From Flammeovirgaceae bacterium UBA2371 (GTDB taxonomy: Bacteria > Bacteroidota > Bacteroidia > Cytophagales > Cyclobacteriaceae): a DNA stretch of 43,098 bases. The DNA is taken from assembly GCA_002345965.1 (NCBI GenBank), contig DDTF01000006.1, positions 9,082-52,179 of the forward strand. Direction: 5' to 3'. Both the position numbers and the translations under genes were made by a program. Positions 24,466 through 33,190 of this stretch are shown piece by piece. Numbering within the stretch: the stretch's first letter is position 1; each line of letters opens with the position of its first letter. Below the pieces are notes generated by a model. That model had not been told where the DNA came from, ran no database searches, and saw only the letters and a program-made list of their open reading frames with translations.

Positions 24466-25014
24466 ATGAAAATCAAAGACATTGAATTTCGTAAGTTCAT
24501 CGCAAGCGATAAGATAGCAGAAAAGGTAGCCTTACTCGCTGCTCAAATTGATGAAGATTATAAGGGTAGAAGTCCATTGTTCCTTCCTATCCTAAATGGT
24601 TCATTTATGTTTGCCGCAGACCTTACCCGCAAAATCAAAATACCATGCCGTGTTTCTTTTGTGAAACATAGCTCTATGCAAGGAGTGGTAAGTTCTGGAC
24701 ACCTTAAAACTTTAATTGGTCTTCAGGAGAGCCTCTTCAATCAAGACCTGATATTAATTGAAGATGTAATGGACACCGGGCTCACCTTAACCAAAGTGGT
24801 AGAAGAGCTCCAAAGCCTTGGCACCAAATCAGTAGAGATAGTGACACTATTTAGAAAGGCTAAGGCGCGCGATCAGGCCGTGCAGCCAAAATATGTAGGA
24901 TTCGAGATTGAAGACGAGTTTATTCTGGGCTATGGGCTCGATTATGAGGGTTGGGGAAGAAATTTTCCGGACCTGTATAAGCAAGTAGGGCCGATGCCTG
25001 CATCCTCAGATTAG
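24466..25014 (+). CDS. hpt: Hypoxanthine phosphoribosyltransferase
   Basis: Purine salvage enzyme converting hypoxanthine (and probably guanine) with PRPP to IMP or GMP. The 182-residue protein has PLFLPILNGSFMFAADL (about 37-53), the flexible-loop segment around HSSM, the PRPP motif LIEDVMDTGLTL (about 101-112), and the C-terminal base-binding segment FILGYGLDYEGWGRNFPDLY. It has a plausible promoter and is followed 55 bp later by adk. Confidence 0.95.
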   Translation: MKIKDIEFRKFIASDKIAEKVALLAAQIDEDYKGRSPLFLPILNGSFMFAADLTRKIKIPCRVSFVKHSSMQGVVSSGHLKTLIGLQESLFNQDLILIEDVMDTGLTLTKVVEELQSLGTKSVEIVTLFRKAKARDQAVQPKYVGFEIEDEFILGYGLDYEGWGRNFPDLYKQVGPMPASSD

Positions 25015-25034
25015 CAATTCGGCCACTGAATCTT

Positions 25035-25042
25035 TATCTTCG
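25035..25042 (+). promoter_or_regulatory. Possible -7 box for adk
   Basis: TATCTTCG is one mismatch from TAnnTTTG and lies 27 bp before the adk ATG. Weak evidence on its own. Confidence 0.3.
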
Positions 25043-25069
25043 CACCCCTTAAACTATAGACATTCTAAG

Positions 25070-25651
25070 ATGATCAATCTGGTATTATTTGGCCCACCTG
25101 GTGCAGGCAAGGGAACGCAGAGCGAAAAGCTGATAAAAAAATATGGTTTTGTTCACATCTCAACAGGTGACTTGTTCAGATGGCATACTAAAAATGATAC
25201 GCCATTGGGTCAACAGGTAAAGGAGATTATGAATAGTGGTGCACTGGTTCCAGATGAGATTACTATCGCCATGCTCAAAGAAGAGCTGGACAAGAATCCA
25301 GATGCCAAAGGCTTTTTGTTTGATGGGTTTCCTCGTACTGTAGCACAAGCCGAGGCATTAGATCAATTCATGAAAAATAACCATACGGCCATTCACTTTA
25401 TTATTGCGCTGGATGTTGAAGAAAAAGAAGTTCGCCAACGCATAGCCAAGCGCAGGGCAATTGAAAACAGGCCTGATGATGAAGATGATAAACTGAATAA
25501 AAGAATTACAGAATATTTCAGTAAAACCATTCACGTGCTTCCTTATTATGAAAAACAAGGCCGATTGAATACAGTGAAGGGAGTAGGCAATATTGATGAT
25601 ATCTTTACATCGATTACTGCAATTATTGACAGAAAAGAGGCTCAGGTTTAA
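25070..25651 (+). CDS. adk: Adenylate kinase, short-lid type
   Basis: Interconverts ATP plus AMP with two ADP. The 193-residue protein begins with the P-loop LVLFGPPGAGKGTQSEKL (residues 4-21). It has HISTGDLFRW for AMP binding, FLFDGFPRTVAQAEAL, and a short lid (KRRAIENRPDDED...) without the zinc-binding insertion, followed by ITEYFSKT and YYEKQGRL. This is the short form. It lies 13 bp upstream of obg, and the two are probably co-transcribed. Confidence 0.97.
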   Translation: MINLVLFGPPGAGKGTQSEKLIKKYGFVHISTGDLFRWHTKNDTPLGQQVKEIMNSGALVPDEITIAMLKEELDKNPDAKGFLFDGFPRTVAQAEALDQFMKNNHTAIHFIIALDVEEKEVRQRIAKRRAIENRPDDEDDKLNKRITEYFSKTIHVLPYYEKQGRLNTVKGVGNIDDIFTSITAIIDRKEAQV

Positions 25652-25664
25652 ACAATAAATATTC

Positions 25665-26654
25665 GTGTCCTCTCCCAACTTCATTGATTACGTAAAATTC
25701 AATTCTCGTTCTGGAAAAGGAGGTGCAGGGTGTCTCCATTTCCACAGGGATAAACTTACCAACAAGGGAGGTCCAGATGGAGGCAATGGAGGACGTGGTG
25801 GTCACGTTATCCTTCGAGGCAATGCACAGTTGTGGACGCTACTGCATTTGAAATATCGTAAGCACGTCATTGCTGCACCTGGAAATGGTGGAGAGGAGGC
25901 TAACCGCACGGGAGCTGACGGTAAAGATGAGATCATTGAAGTGCCGCTTGGCACAATAGCCAAAAGAGCGGAGACAGATGAATTTCTCTGTGAAATCAAT
26001 GAAGACGGTCAAGAGGTAATACTTACTCCCGGAGGAAGAGGCGGCAAAGGCAATGCTTATTTTACTACCTCTACCAATCAGGCACCCACCCATGTGCAAC
26101 CCGGTGAACCCGGTATCGAAGAGTGGATCATTCTTGAACTTAAGTTACTGGCCGATGTAGGTCTTGTAGGTTTTCCCAATGCAGGCAAGTCTACACTCCT
26201 TTCCGTTGTATCCGCAGCAAAGCCAAAGATTGCTGATTACGCCTTCACCACTTTGACTCCTAACCTGGGTGTAGTGGCCTATCGCGATAATAAGTCTTTC
26301 GTGATGGCTGATATTCCCGGAATCATTGAAGGGGCCGCTGAAGGACGTGGATTGGGCATCAGGTTTTTAAAGCACATTGAGCGCAACTCTCTACTACTGT
26401 TTCTTGTGCCTGCAGATGCGAAAGACATCAAAAAAGAATATGCCATTCTGTTGGACGAGTTAAAAAAATACAATCCTGAACTGCTGGATAAAAAAAGAAT
26501 CCTGGCTATTTCAAAGTCAGACTTACTGGACGATGAACTCAAGGAAGAATTAGCCAAAGAAATCCCAACCGAATTACCCACGCTGTTCATCAGCGCCCCG
26601 ACAGGTCAAGGCATTGCTGAACTGAAGGATTTGATCTGGAAAAATCTTCACTAA
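25665..26654 (+). CDS. obg: GTPase Obg/CgtA
   Basis: Essential ribosome-associated GTPase acting in 50S maturation and stress control. The start is GTG at 25665, giving SSPNFIDYVKFNSRSGKGGAG, the correct Obg N-terminus. The glycine-rich Obg fold (about 1-158) includes GGPDGGNGGRGGHV. The G domain has G1 GFPNAGKSTLL (from about 166), G3 DIPGIIEGAAEGRGLG, NKSD-type AISKSDLL and ISAPTGQG. It ends at residue 329, lacking the extra C-terminal domain seen in some Firmicutes. It closes the adk-obg unit; grpE has its own upstream region. Confidence 0.96.
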   Translation: MSSPNFIDYVKFNSRSGKGGAGCLHFHRDKLTNKGGPDGGNGGRGGHVILRGNAQLWTLLHLKYRKHVIAAPGNGGEEANRTGADGKDEIIEVPLGTIAKRAETDEFLCEINEDGQEVILTPGGRGGKGNAYFTTSTNQAPTHVQPGEPGIEEWIILELKLLADVGLVGFPNAGKSTLLSVVSAAKPKIADYAFTTLTPNLGVVAYRDNKSFVMADIPGIIEGAAEGRGLGIRFLKHIERNSLLLFLVPADAKDIKKEYAILLDELKKYNPELLDKKRILAISKSDLLDDELKEELAKEIPTELPTLFISAPTGQGIAELKDLIWKNLH

Positions 26655-26665
26655 AAAAGCTAAGC

Positions 26666-26680
26666 GTGTCATAATGACAC
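26666..26680. promoter_or_regulatory. Perfect inverted repeat upstream of grpE
   Basis: GTGTCA-TAA-TGACAC is a perfect 6-bp inverted repeat with a 3-bp spacer, 56 bp before the grpE start and 12 bp after the obg stop. It has no T-run, so it looks more like an operator than a terminator. A related TGACA-N3-TGTCA repeat precedes dnaK. Confidence 0.45.
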
Positions 26681-26692
26681 AATTCTGATTTC

Positions 26693-26707
26693 TGGCAAAA
26701 TTGTTGT
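26693..26707 (+). promoter_or_regulatory. TGGCA-N7-TTG element upstream of grpE
   Basis: TGGCAAAATTGTTGT has the GG-N10-GT layout and shares TGGCAnAAnnnTTG with an element upstream of dnaK. It resembles a sigma-54 -24/-12 promoter but has T where the invariant -12 C would be. It ends 29 bp before the grpE ATG. Function is inferred from position only. Confidence 0.35.
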
Positions 26708-26735
26708 CTTTTTGCATGCTTTGAACGCACTTAGA

Positions 26736-27311
26736 ATGGAAAAAAATACACAATCAGAAGAGCAAATGGAGAAAAAGGGGGAATTGGCAGAGGATTTGGC
26801 TCCCATAGCCGATCAAGGAGTTGAGGCTGAAGAGAATAGCAATAATTCAGCTGAAGAAGGATTAGATCCCTTTAAAAAGCTTCAAGACGATTTGTCAGAA
26901 GCAAAAGACAAATATGTGCGCCTCTATGCCGAATTTGACAATCACAGAAGACGCACTTCCAAAGAAAAGCTTGAGTTGATCCAAAATGCCAATGAGCAAT
27001 TGATCATTGCATTGCTTCCCGTTGTTGACGATTTCGAAAGGGCCGAAAAATCCAGTTCTGACCCTGCAAATTCAGGTATCGAAGGTTTTCTTTTGATCAA
27101 AAACAAATTATGGAAAGTGCTTGATCAGTACGGTGTCAAAGTAATGGAGACGGGTGCTGGTTCAGATTTTGATCCTGATTTTCACGAAGCCATCACACAA
27201 GTTCCTTCCCCTGATGAATCCATGAAAGGTAAGATCGTAGACGTTGTAGAAAAAGGCTACTTGCTAAATGATAAGGTAATTCGCTTTGCCAAAGTGGTAA
27301 TCGGCAATTAA
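26736..27311 (+). CDS. grpE: Nucleotide exchange factor GrpE
   Basis: Releases ADP from DnaK in the Hsp70 cycle. The best start is the ATG at 26736 (191 residues), as upstream in-frame TTG codons add a non-conserved stretch. The N-terminal 55 residues are acidic and low-complexity. A long helical coiled-coil follows (LSEAKDKYVRLYAEFDNHRRRTSKEKLELIQNA), then the beta domain with LLPVVDDFERA and, near the end, DFHEAITQVPSPDE, VEKGYLLNDKVIRFAKVVI. It is 18 bp upstream of dnaJ, and the pair forms an operon. dnaK is 11 kb away, also in this window. Confidence 0.95.
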   Translation: MEKNTQSEEQMEKKGELAEDLAPIADQGVEAEENSNNSAEEGLDPFKKLQDDLSEAKDKYVRLYAEFDNHRRRTSKEKLELIQNANEQLIIALLPVVDDFERAEKSSSDPANSGIEGFLLIKNKLWKVLDQYGVKVMETGAGSDFDPDFHEAITQVPSPDESMKGKIVDVVEKGYLLNDKVIRFAKVVIGN

Positions 27312-27329
27312 TTTCAAATCCCCTCCCTG

Positions 27330-28451
27330 ATGTCAACTAAACGCGATTACTACGAAATATTAGGCGTAAGCAAAGGCGCTTCTGCCGAAGAGATAAAAAA
27401 GGCCTACCGTAAAGTAGCCATTCAGTATCATCCAGATAAAAATCCTGGCGATAAGGCTTCTGAGGAGAAGTTCAAAGAAGCTGCTGAAGCCTATGAGGTT
27501 TTAAGGGATCCTGATAAGAGGGCTCAATATGATCGTTTTGGTCACTCTCGCCCTGGCAGGGGTGGATTCCAGGGGCACGAGATGAATATGGACGATATCT
27601 TCAGCCAGTTTGGAGATATCTTCGGTGGTGGTGGCGGAAGTCCCTTCGATAGTTTTTTTGGAGGTGGTGGCTCACGTTCACGCCAGCGCAAAGGCTCAAA
27701 CCTGCGCATCAAACTGAAACTCACGCTGGAAGAAATTGCTACCGGTGTAGAGAAAAAAATAAAAGTCCATCGCCTCATCAAAGCGGATGGTGTTACTTTC
27801 AAAAATTGTCAAACCTGTGGTGGTTCCGGTCAGGTGCGCAAAGTAGTCAATACTATGCTAGGTCAGATGGTGTCCACATCGGCATGTCCTTCATGTGGTG
27901 GCGCAGGACAATTGATAGACAAAAGACCTCCTGGAATTGACAGCTCAGGTCTGGAATCAAAAGAGGAACTGATCACAATTAAAATCCCTGCAGGCGTAAG
28001 TGAAGGCATGCAATTGTCTATGTCGGGCAAAGGAAATGATGCTCCCGGTGGCGGGCCTGCCGGTGACTTGCTCATTCTCGTGGAGGAGCAGGAAGACAAA
28101 GTACTGAAGCGTGATGGCAATAATGTGATCTATGACCTTTACCTCAACTTTGTAGATGCAGCACTGGGCACCTCAGTCGAAATCCCTTCCATTGGAGGCA
28201 AAGTGCGTATCAAAATTGATCCGGGCACTCAAAGTGGAAAAATGCTGAGATTGAGAGGAAAAGGCATCAAAGACATCAATGGATATGGTGCTGGAGATCA
28301 GCTCATTTACATAAATGTGTGGGTGCCCAAAAAACTTTCAGCTGAAGAAAAGTCAAAATTGGAAAGCCTGAGGGAGTCTCCTCACTTCCAGCCCCAGTCA
28401 GATGGCCAGGAAAAAGGTTTCTTTGAGCGCATGAAAGAGTATTTTTCGTAA
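27330..28451 (+). CDS. dnaJ: Chaperone DnaJ with a two-motif zinc finger
   Basis: Hsp40 co-chaperone that delivers clients to DnaK and stimulates its ATPase. The 373-residue protein has a J domain (about 5-70) with HPD at 34-36, a Gly/Phe-rich linker (about 72-118), then a cysteine region, the two beta-barrel domains and a dimerisation end. Only two CxxCxGxG motifs are present, C160/C163 and C186/C189, instead of four. Their spacing matches motifs 2 and 3, which build zinc site II, so site I appears lost. Similar DnaJ forms occur in Flavobacteria as I recall, so this is probably a lineage trait and not damage. Confidence 0.95.
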   Translation: MSTKRDYYEILGVSKGASAEEIKKAYRKVAIQYHPDKNPGDKASEEKFKEAAEAYEVLRDPDKRAQYDRFGHSRPGRGGFQGHEMNMDDIFSQFGDIFGGGGGSPFDSFFGGGGSRSRQRKGSNLRIKLKLTLEEIATGVEKKIKVHRLIKADGVTFKNCQTCGGSGQVRKVVNTMLGQMVSTSACPSCGGAGQLIDKRPPGIDSSGLESKEELITIKIPAGVSEGMQLSMSGKGNDAPGGGPAGDLLILVEEQEDKVLKRDGNNVIYDLYLNFVDAALGTSVEIPSIGGKVRIKIDPGTQSGKMLRLRGKGIKDINGYGAGDQLIYINVWVPKKLSAEEKSKLESLRESPHFQPQSDGQEKGFFERMKEYFS

Positions 28452-28568
28452 AAGTTCTAACCCTAGGGCTCTTTTTTACGTATACCCTCTTCTGTAGGTT
28501 ATTTTTTGTCAGGTTTTATTGCTTTTATGCCCGAAACTTGACCGGAGGTGATTTCGTAAAATAGAACT

Positions 28569-29465
28569 ATGTGGAAGTATTTTTTAGCAGCTTCTGTAGG
28601 ATCAGCAATCGTTAGTAACAGTTTTGGTCAAATCAAGAAGCAGTTTTCTGTTGAAGACAGAGAACAGATTCAAAAAGTTGAGCTTCATTTAAGCACCAAA
28701 ACAGGCAATTGCTTTATTCGCCCGAGTCAGAATTCTGATTTGCTTAACGTTTACAGCAATCAGGACCTGGAAGACTATGGCCATGCTTTCCGCAATGAAA
28801 TAAAAGGAAATACTGCCCAAGTGAGCCTTTCCCTTGAACAAGAAAGCAAGCGCGGAGTGGGTCAAAAAATCTCGTATCAGGTGTTTGGCGGTGAAGAGCG
28901 ACCTACTGAAAAGTTTTGGAAAGTTTACCTCTCAGAGAACAAGCCCTACTCACTTGCACTGGATTATGGTCTTGGCAATGCCAACATTGATCTATCTGGC
29001 TTATCCATTCAACAATTAAAAATTAAAACTGGGAGTGCTGACGTAAACGTTTTCTACGGATCGGGCATTGAAAATAAAATTGAAATGGATACTTTTTTTG
29101 TAAAAGTGGACATGGGCTCGCTAAACGTCAGACAACTCAACCTGGCCAGATCACACGTGGTAATGGCCGATGTGGGCTTTGGCAATATTCTCCTTGATTT
29201 TAGTGACAGGCCCACCAACAGCAACCATGTAAAAGGAAGCGTAGGAGCCGGTAATCTGGTTATCCTACTGCCTGGTCCTGAGATACCTGTAATGGTTAAA
29301 ATCAACAACTCCTGGCTTTGCAGCCTGGATATGTGCAAGAGCCTGAAAAAGATTGGCGAAAATACATTTGTCAATAGCGCCTATTCCAAAGGCAAAACCA
29401 ATGCCCTCACTTTCGATCTGGATGTATCGCTGGGCAAAATTGTCTTTAAAGACAAATCAGAATAA
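28569..29465 (+). CDS. Exported beta-rich protein of unknown function
   Basis: A 298-residue protein with an N-terminal signal peptide (about 1-20, ending SNSFG-Q). The mature part consists of short repeated beta-strand segments (KIKTGSADVNVFYGSG, VKVDMGSLNVRQLNLA, VVMADVGFGNILLDF, HVKGSVGAGNLVILLPG), a ladder-like pattern seen in DUF4097/LiaF-type 'toastrack' or adhesin-like domains. C-terminal residues include two cysteines (C275 region, SLDMCKS) that could form a disulfide. It lies between dnaJ and an ABC exporter, with about 90 bp before the ABC gene. I do not know its function; a role in envelope sensing is only a guess from fold and neighbours. Confidence 0.7.
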   Translation: MWKYFLAASVGSAIVSNSFGQIKKQFSVEDREQIQKVELHLSTKTGNCFIRPSQNSDLLNVYSNQDLEDYGHAFRNEIKGNTAQVSLSLEQESKRGVGQKISYQVFGGEERPTEKFWKVYLSENKPYSLALDYGLGNANIDLSGLSIQQLKIKTGSADVNVFYGSGIENKIEMDTFFVKVDMGSLNVRQLNLARSHVVMADVGFGNILLDFSDRPTNSNHVKGSVGAGNLVILLPGPEIPVMVKINNSWLCSLDMCKSLKKIGENTFVNSAYSKGKTNALTFDLDVSLGKIVFKDKSE

Positions 29466-29511
29466 CCTTTATATTTTTTAAAGAATTGCGGATATCCTGT
29501 AATCCAATAGC

Positions 29512-29519
29512 TATTTTTG
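29512..29519 (+). promoter_or_regulatory. Candidate -7 box for the ABC exporter pair
   Basis: TATTTTTG, a TAnnTTTG match, is 34 bp before the GTG start of the ATP-binding subunit. A -33 box at standard spacing is not clear. Confidence 0.4.
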
Positions 29520-29553
29520 GTACTAATGCTATTGATTGACTTGACCTAAGCCT

Positions 29554-30468
29554 GTGGACCAACTCGTAGTTCAAAACATTACCAAGCGATATTCCAACCA
29601 TGTTGCTTTAAGTGAGGTTAGCCTTACAGTTCCCCATCAAAGTATTTTTGGATTGCTCGGGCCCAATGGAGCAGGAAAAACTACATTGATAAGAATCATT
29701 AATCAAATCATCGATGCAGATGAGGGAACCATACTGATCAATGGAGAGAAGTTGTCCCCTCACCATATTGGTGTAATCGGGTACTTACCAGAAGAGCGTG
29801 GTCTTTATAAAAAACTAAAGGTTGGTGAACAATTGATTTATCTGGCCCGACTTCGCGGGTTGAGCAAAAGTGATGCGCTTGTCAGGATCAAATACTGGAT
29901 AGATAAATTTGAGATCAAGGACTGGTGGAGCAAGAAAATCGAAGACTTGTCAAAAGGTATGGCGCAAAAGATTCAATTCATCAGCACCGTGCTTCATGAG
30001 CCCAAATTAATTATCCTGGATGAACCTTTTTCAGGCTTTGATCCTGTAAATGCCAATCTAATACGTGATGAAATTCTGGCATTAAGAGACAAAGGGAGTA
30101 CGATCATTTTTTCCACTCACCGAATGGAAACCGTTGAAGAACTGTGTGACCATATTGCGCTGATCAACAAGTCAAAAAAAATATTGGAAGGTCAAAAGAA
30201 AGAGGTAAAGGCAAAATTCAAAACCAATACTTTCATTGTAGAGCACAAAGGGGATTTTTCATTGGATGGTGAAAATTACGAACGCATCCATCAGCGGAAT
30301 CTTGAAGACAACTACCTGGAAACACTTGTCAGAATCAAATCTGACAGAAATGCCAACCAATTAATTCAGGACCTTATCGGCTCAACAGAAATTCATGGGT
30401 TCAGAGAAAAAGTACCTTCTATGAATGACATCTTTATTCAACTTGTAAACGGAGGAAGTGATGAATAA
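29554..30468 (+). CDS. ABC transporter ATP-binding subunit, NatA-like
   Basis: Cytoplasmic ATPase of an ABC-2-type exporter. The 304-residue protein begins at GTG 29554. It has Walker A GPNGAGKTTL (about 35-44), signature LSKGMAQKIQ (about 138-147), Walker B LIILDEPFSGFDP and the H-loop FSTHRME. A C-terminal DUF4162-like extension of about 80 residues is typical of NatA/YhaQ-type subunits. The permease gene starts inside its last codons (8-bp overlap), so the two form one transporter. The substrate is unknown: sodium, drug and lipid exporters share this form. Confidence 0.92.
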   Translation: MDQLVVQNITKRYSNHVALSEVSLTVPHQSIFGLLGPNGAGKTTLIRIINQIIDADEGTILINGEKLSPHHIGVIGYLPEERGLYKKLKVGEQLIYLARLRGLSKSDALVRIKYWIDKFEIKDWWSKKIEDLSKGMAQKIQFISTVLHEPKLIILDEPFSGFDPVNANLIRDEILALRDKGSTIIFSTHRMETVEELCDHIALINKSKKILEGQKKEVKAKFKTNTFIVEHKGDFSLDGENYERIHQRNLEDNYLETLVRIKSDRNANQLIQDLIGSTEIHGFREKVPSMNDIFIQLVNGGSDE

Positions 30469-31765
30469 AATTTTTCTGATCATCCAACGTGAGTTTCTCA
30501 ACCGCGTTCAAAAGAAATCATTTCTCATCGCTACCATTTTATTGCCGTTGATTTTTCCGGCCATCATTGCCATTATGGTATATGTAGCCAAGGAGCAAGA
30601 GAAAAGCGCCCGGATGGAAGTCATCCATTTTGTAGATGAGAGCGGATTATTTAATCCGGATGAAGTAAAAAGATACGAGCTCAAAAGATTTGATGGCACT
30701 ATCGAAGACGCTAAAATCGCTTTTAGCAACAGTGATGATTTTGGGTTGCTCCACATTCCTAAAATCACGTTATCCAACCCATCGGGTATTACGCTTTATA
30801 CAAAAATAAATCCCAGCCCAAGTGACATTAACGATCTGGAGTCAAAGTTGGCGTTACAAATCAAAGAAGCCAAAATGATCAAGTTCAACATTGATCAAAA
30901 AATATTGGATAGTCTAAAAACCAACGTCTCTATACGCTCCATCAGTCTAAGCGAATCAGGTCAGGAAAAATCCAGTGACACTAAAGTGCTCTTTGCCATC
31001 GGAATGATAGGAGGCATTTTGATTTACATTTTCATTTTTGTGTATGGCGCACAAATCATGCAAGGTGTAATCGAAGAGAAAACAAGCAAAGTGGTTGAGG
31101 TAATTGTATCTTCGGTGCGACCTTTTCAGCTCATGCTGGGCAAAATATTGGGACTTGCTTCTGTTGGCTTATTGCAATTTCTCATTTGGATAGTCCTTAT
31201 CACTTCAGTCTCTTCTTTAGTACTTGGTTACCTGGGTTTCGATATGCCTCAACAAGAAATGGTAGATCAAATGGCAGTTGCCAATGAAGTACCACAGAAC
31301 TCTGATTTTATGGAAATGATGCAAACGGTGAATGAAATTCCTGTTTTCTACATCGTGTCCAGTTTTCTGTTTTACTTTCTGGGTGGGTATCTTTTGTATG
31401 GAGCACTCTTTGCTGCGGTTGGCTCAGCGGTTGACAGCCCCGCAGAAGCTCAGCAATTTATTTTTCCTATTACCATACCCATGCTAGTATCCTATTTTGC
31501 ATTGTTCACTTTTATTCTTGACAACCCACACGGAACCATTAGTATCTGGCTATCCATTATTCCGTTTACTTCTCCCATCGCCATGATGGGTAGAATTGGT
31601 TTTGGAGTTCCTCCGATTCAGCTTGCTGCTTCTATGATTTGTTTGATTGGAGGATTTATCTTCACCACATGGGTAGCTGCAAGAATATATCGTATTGGAA
31701 TATTGATGCATGGCTCGAAGGTGAGCTATAAAGTGTTGGTTAAGTGGTTTATGATGAAAGGATGA
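30461..31765 (+). CDS. ABC-2 type permease, NatB-like
   Basis: Membrane partner of the preceding ATPase. The chosen ATG at 30461 is preceded by GGAGGA, and a GTG at 30458 would add one residue. The 434-residue protein has one N-terminal membrane helix (about 18-40, AIIAIMVYVAK at its end), a soluble extracytoplasmic region of about 130 residues, and a cluster of five or six membrane helices from about 180 to 425. VIEEKTSKVVEVIVSSVRPFQLMLGKILG between the second and third helices is the hallmark coupling region of this permease family. The gene overlaps the ATPase stop, an arrangement typical of one operon. The substrate is not evident. Confidence 0.9.
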   Translation: MNKIFLIIQREFLNRVQKKSFLIATILLPLIFPAIIAIMVYVAKEQEKSARMEVIHFVDESGLFNPDEVKRYELKRFDGTIEDAKIAFSNSDDFGLLHIPKITLSNPSGITLYTKINPSPSDINDLESKLALQIKEAKMIKFNIDQKILDSLKTNVSIRSISLSESGQEKSSDTKVLFAIGMIGGILIYIFIFVYGAQIMQGVIEEKTSKVVEVIVSSVRPFQLMLGKILGLASVGLLQFLIWIVLITSVSSLVLGYLGFDMPQQEMVDQMAVANEVPQNSDFMEMMQTVNEIPVFYIVSSFLFYFLGGYLLYGALFAAVGSAVDSPAEAQQFIFPITIPMLVSYFALFTFILDNPHGTISIWLSIIPFTSPIAMMGRIGFGVPPIQLAASMICLIGGFIFTTWVAARIYRIGILMHGSKVSYKVLVKWFMMKG

Positions 31766-31854
31766 TCACCTCATTTGCGTGAAGCAATTGTTTTATTATC
31801 ACTTTGAACGTACTCCAAGTCCCTTATTGCTTTTTTTCTTTATATTCATAGGTT

Positions 31855-33069
31855 ATGTCGCGTAAGAACGCATTGCCTTCCATGGATTTTTATCAGGACA
31901 ACACCAACCTGAAATGGATTATTCTTGTTGTGTCCGTTATTATCAGTATTGGCTCTATCTACTACACCAACATTCTGGTGGATCAATTGAAGGAGCGGGA
32001 AACACGGCAAGTTCGATTGTATGCGCGTGCGCTGGAATACACACTCAATGATGCCGAAAACAATATTTTATTTATCACGGAAGAAATCATCTATAAAAAC
32101 AGTAGTATCCCTACCATTCTGGTCAATAAGGAAGGAGAGTTTGTTTACTCCGGCAACTTAAATATTGACCCAACCTGGTCTCCTCAAAAGAAAAATGAAA
32201 AACTGGAAAGAGAATTGGCCGAAATGAAAGCCACTTATCCACCTATTGAGATCGTACTAAAGGATCCCAACACGGGCGAAGTATTTGGCAAGCAATATGT
32301 CTACTATAAAAATTCTTTGTTGCTGAAGCAATTAGTGGCCTACCCATACATACAACTTTCGGTGATCGCCATTTTTGGATTTATCTCTTACCTGGCATTC
32401 AATTATTCAAAAGCAGCGGAACAAAACCGGGTGTGGGTGGGGCTGGCCAAGGAAACCGCACATCAATTGGGTACACCCCTTTCGTCTTTAATGGCCTGGA
32501 TTGAAGTTTTACGTGATGACCCTGAGATTAAAAACAAGGGGATCGTAGACGAACTGGACAAAGACATCCGAAAGCTCACCATGGTTACGGAAAGGTTTTC
32601 AAGTATTGGGTCTACGCCCACCTTAAAAGATGAAAACATCTACTCTCTGATCAGCAACGTGGTGAGTTACCTTGAACCACGCGTTTCTTCCAAAATAAAT
32701 ATTGAACTCTACACCCTATCCGAATCCATCATGGCCAAAGCTCATGCCCCTTTGCTGGAGTGGGTCATTGAAAATCTTTGCAAAAATGCAGTGGATGCCA
32801 TCGGGAGCTCCGGAACCATTGCCATTAAAATTTTGAGAGGAAGTGACGGGAAGGTCTTTATCGACATTTCAGATACCGGCAAGGGCATTCCAAAGGCCAA
32901 CATTGCCAATGTCTTTAAAGCTGGATTCACTACCAAAAAGAGAGGTTGGGGGCTTGGCCTTACACTTGCCAAAAGGATTGTAGAGCTCTATCACGGAGGC
33001 AAAATTTTCGTTAAAACCTCCGATGAAAATCAAGGTACAACCTTCAGAATTGAACTATTAAGTGCATAA
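31855..33069 (+). CDS. Orphan sensor histidine kinase
   Basis: Inner-membrane histidine kinase of 404 residues. Membrane helices at about 20-40 and 160-182 flank a periplasmic sensing region of about 115 residues with no recognisable domain. The DHp helix carries the phospho-acceptor H203 in AKETAHQLGTPLSSLMAW. The ATPase domain has the N box ENLCKNAVDAI, G1 DTGKGIP and G2 GWGLGLTLAKRIV. No response regulator gene is adjacent, so its partner is encoded elsewhere. It lies 89 bp after the ABC permease and upstream of atpD, which has its own promoter. A link to the exporter is possible but unproven. Confidence 0.92.
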   Translation: MSRKNALPSMDFYQDNTNLKWIILVVSVIISIGSIYYTNILVDQLKERETRQVRLYARALEYTLNDAENNILFITEEIIYKNSSIPTILVNKEGEFVYSGNLNIDPTWSPQKKNEKLERELAEMKATYPPIEIVLKDPNTGEVFGKQYVYYKNSLLLKQLVAYPYIQLSVIAIFGFISYLAFNYSKAAEQNRVWVGLAKETAHQLGTPLSSLMAWIEVLRDDPEIKNKGIVDELDKDIRKLTMVTERFSSIGSTPTLKDENIYSLISNVVSYLEPRVSSKINIELYTLSESIMAKAHAPLLEWVIENLCKNAVDAIGSSGTIAIKILRGSDGKVFIDISDTGKGIPKANIANVFKAGFTTKKRGWGLGLTLAKRIVELYHGGKIFVKTSDENQGTTFRIELLSA

Positions 33070-33123
33070 GACAAAGATCACTTAAAAACACAGTAAAATA
33101 GGCCATTTTTCGAGGTTCTCTTT

Positions 33124-33154
33124 TTTGCCTTTGAACCTGAAAGCGCTACTTTTG
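33124..33154 (+). promoter_or_regulatory. Bacteroidota-type promoter for atpD-atpC
   Basis: TTTG (33124-33127), a 19-bp spacer and TACTTTTG (33147-33154) give an exact match to the Bacteroidota -33/-7 consensus. Position is 37 bp before the atpD ATG, the best promoter in the window. Confidence 0.75.
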
Positions 33155-33190
33155 CGGTCGGATTTTAATACCCCTAATAAACAGATATAA

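Noticed and set aside
28452..28500. CCCTAGGG with a following T-run after dnaJ as a terminator
   Set aside because: The palindrome gives a very short stem with no loop room; too weak to call.
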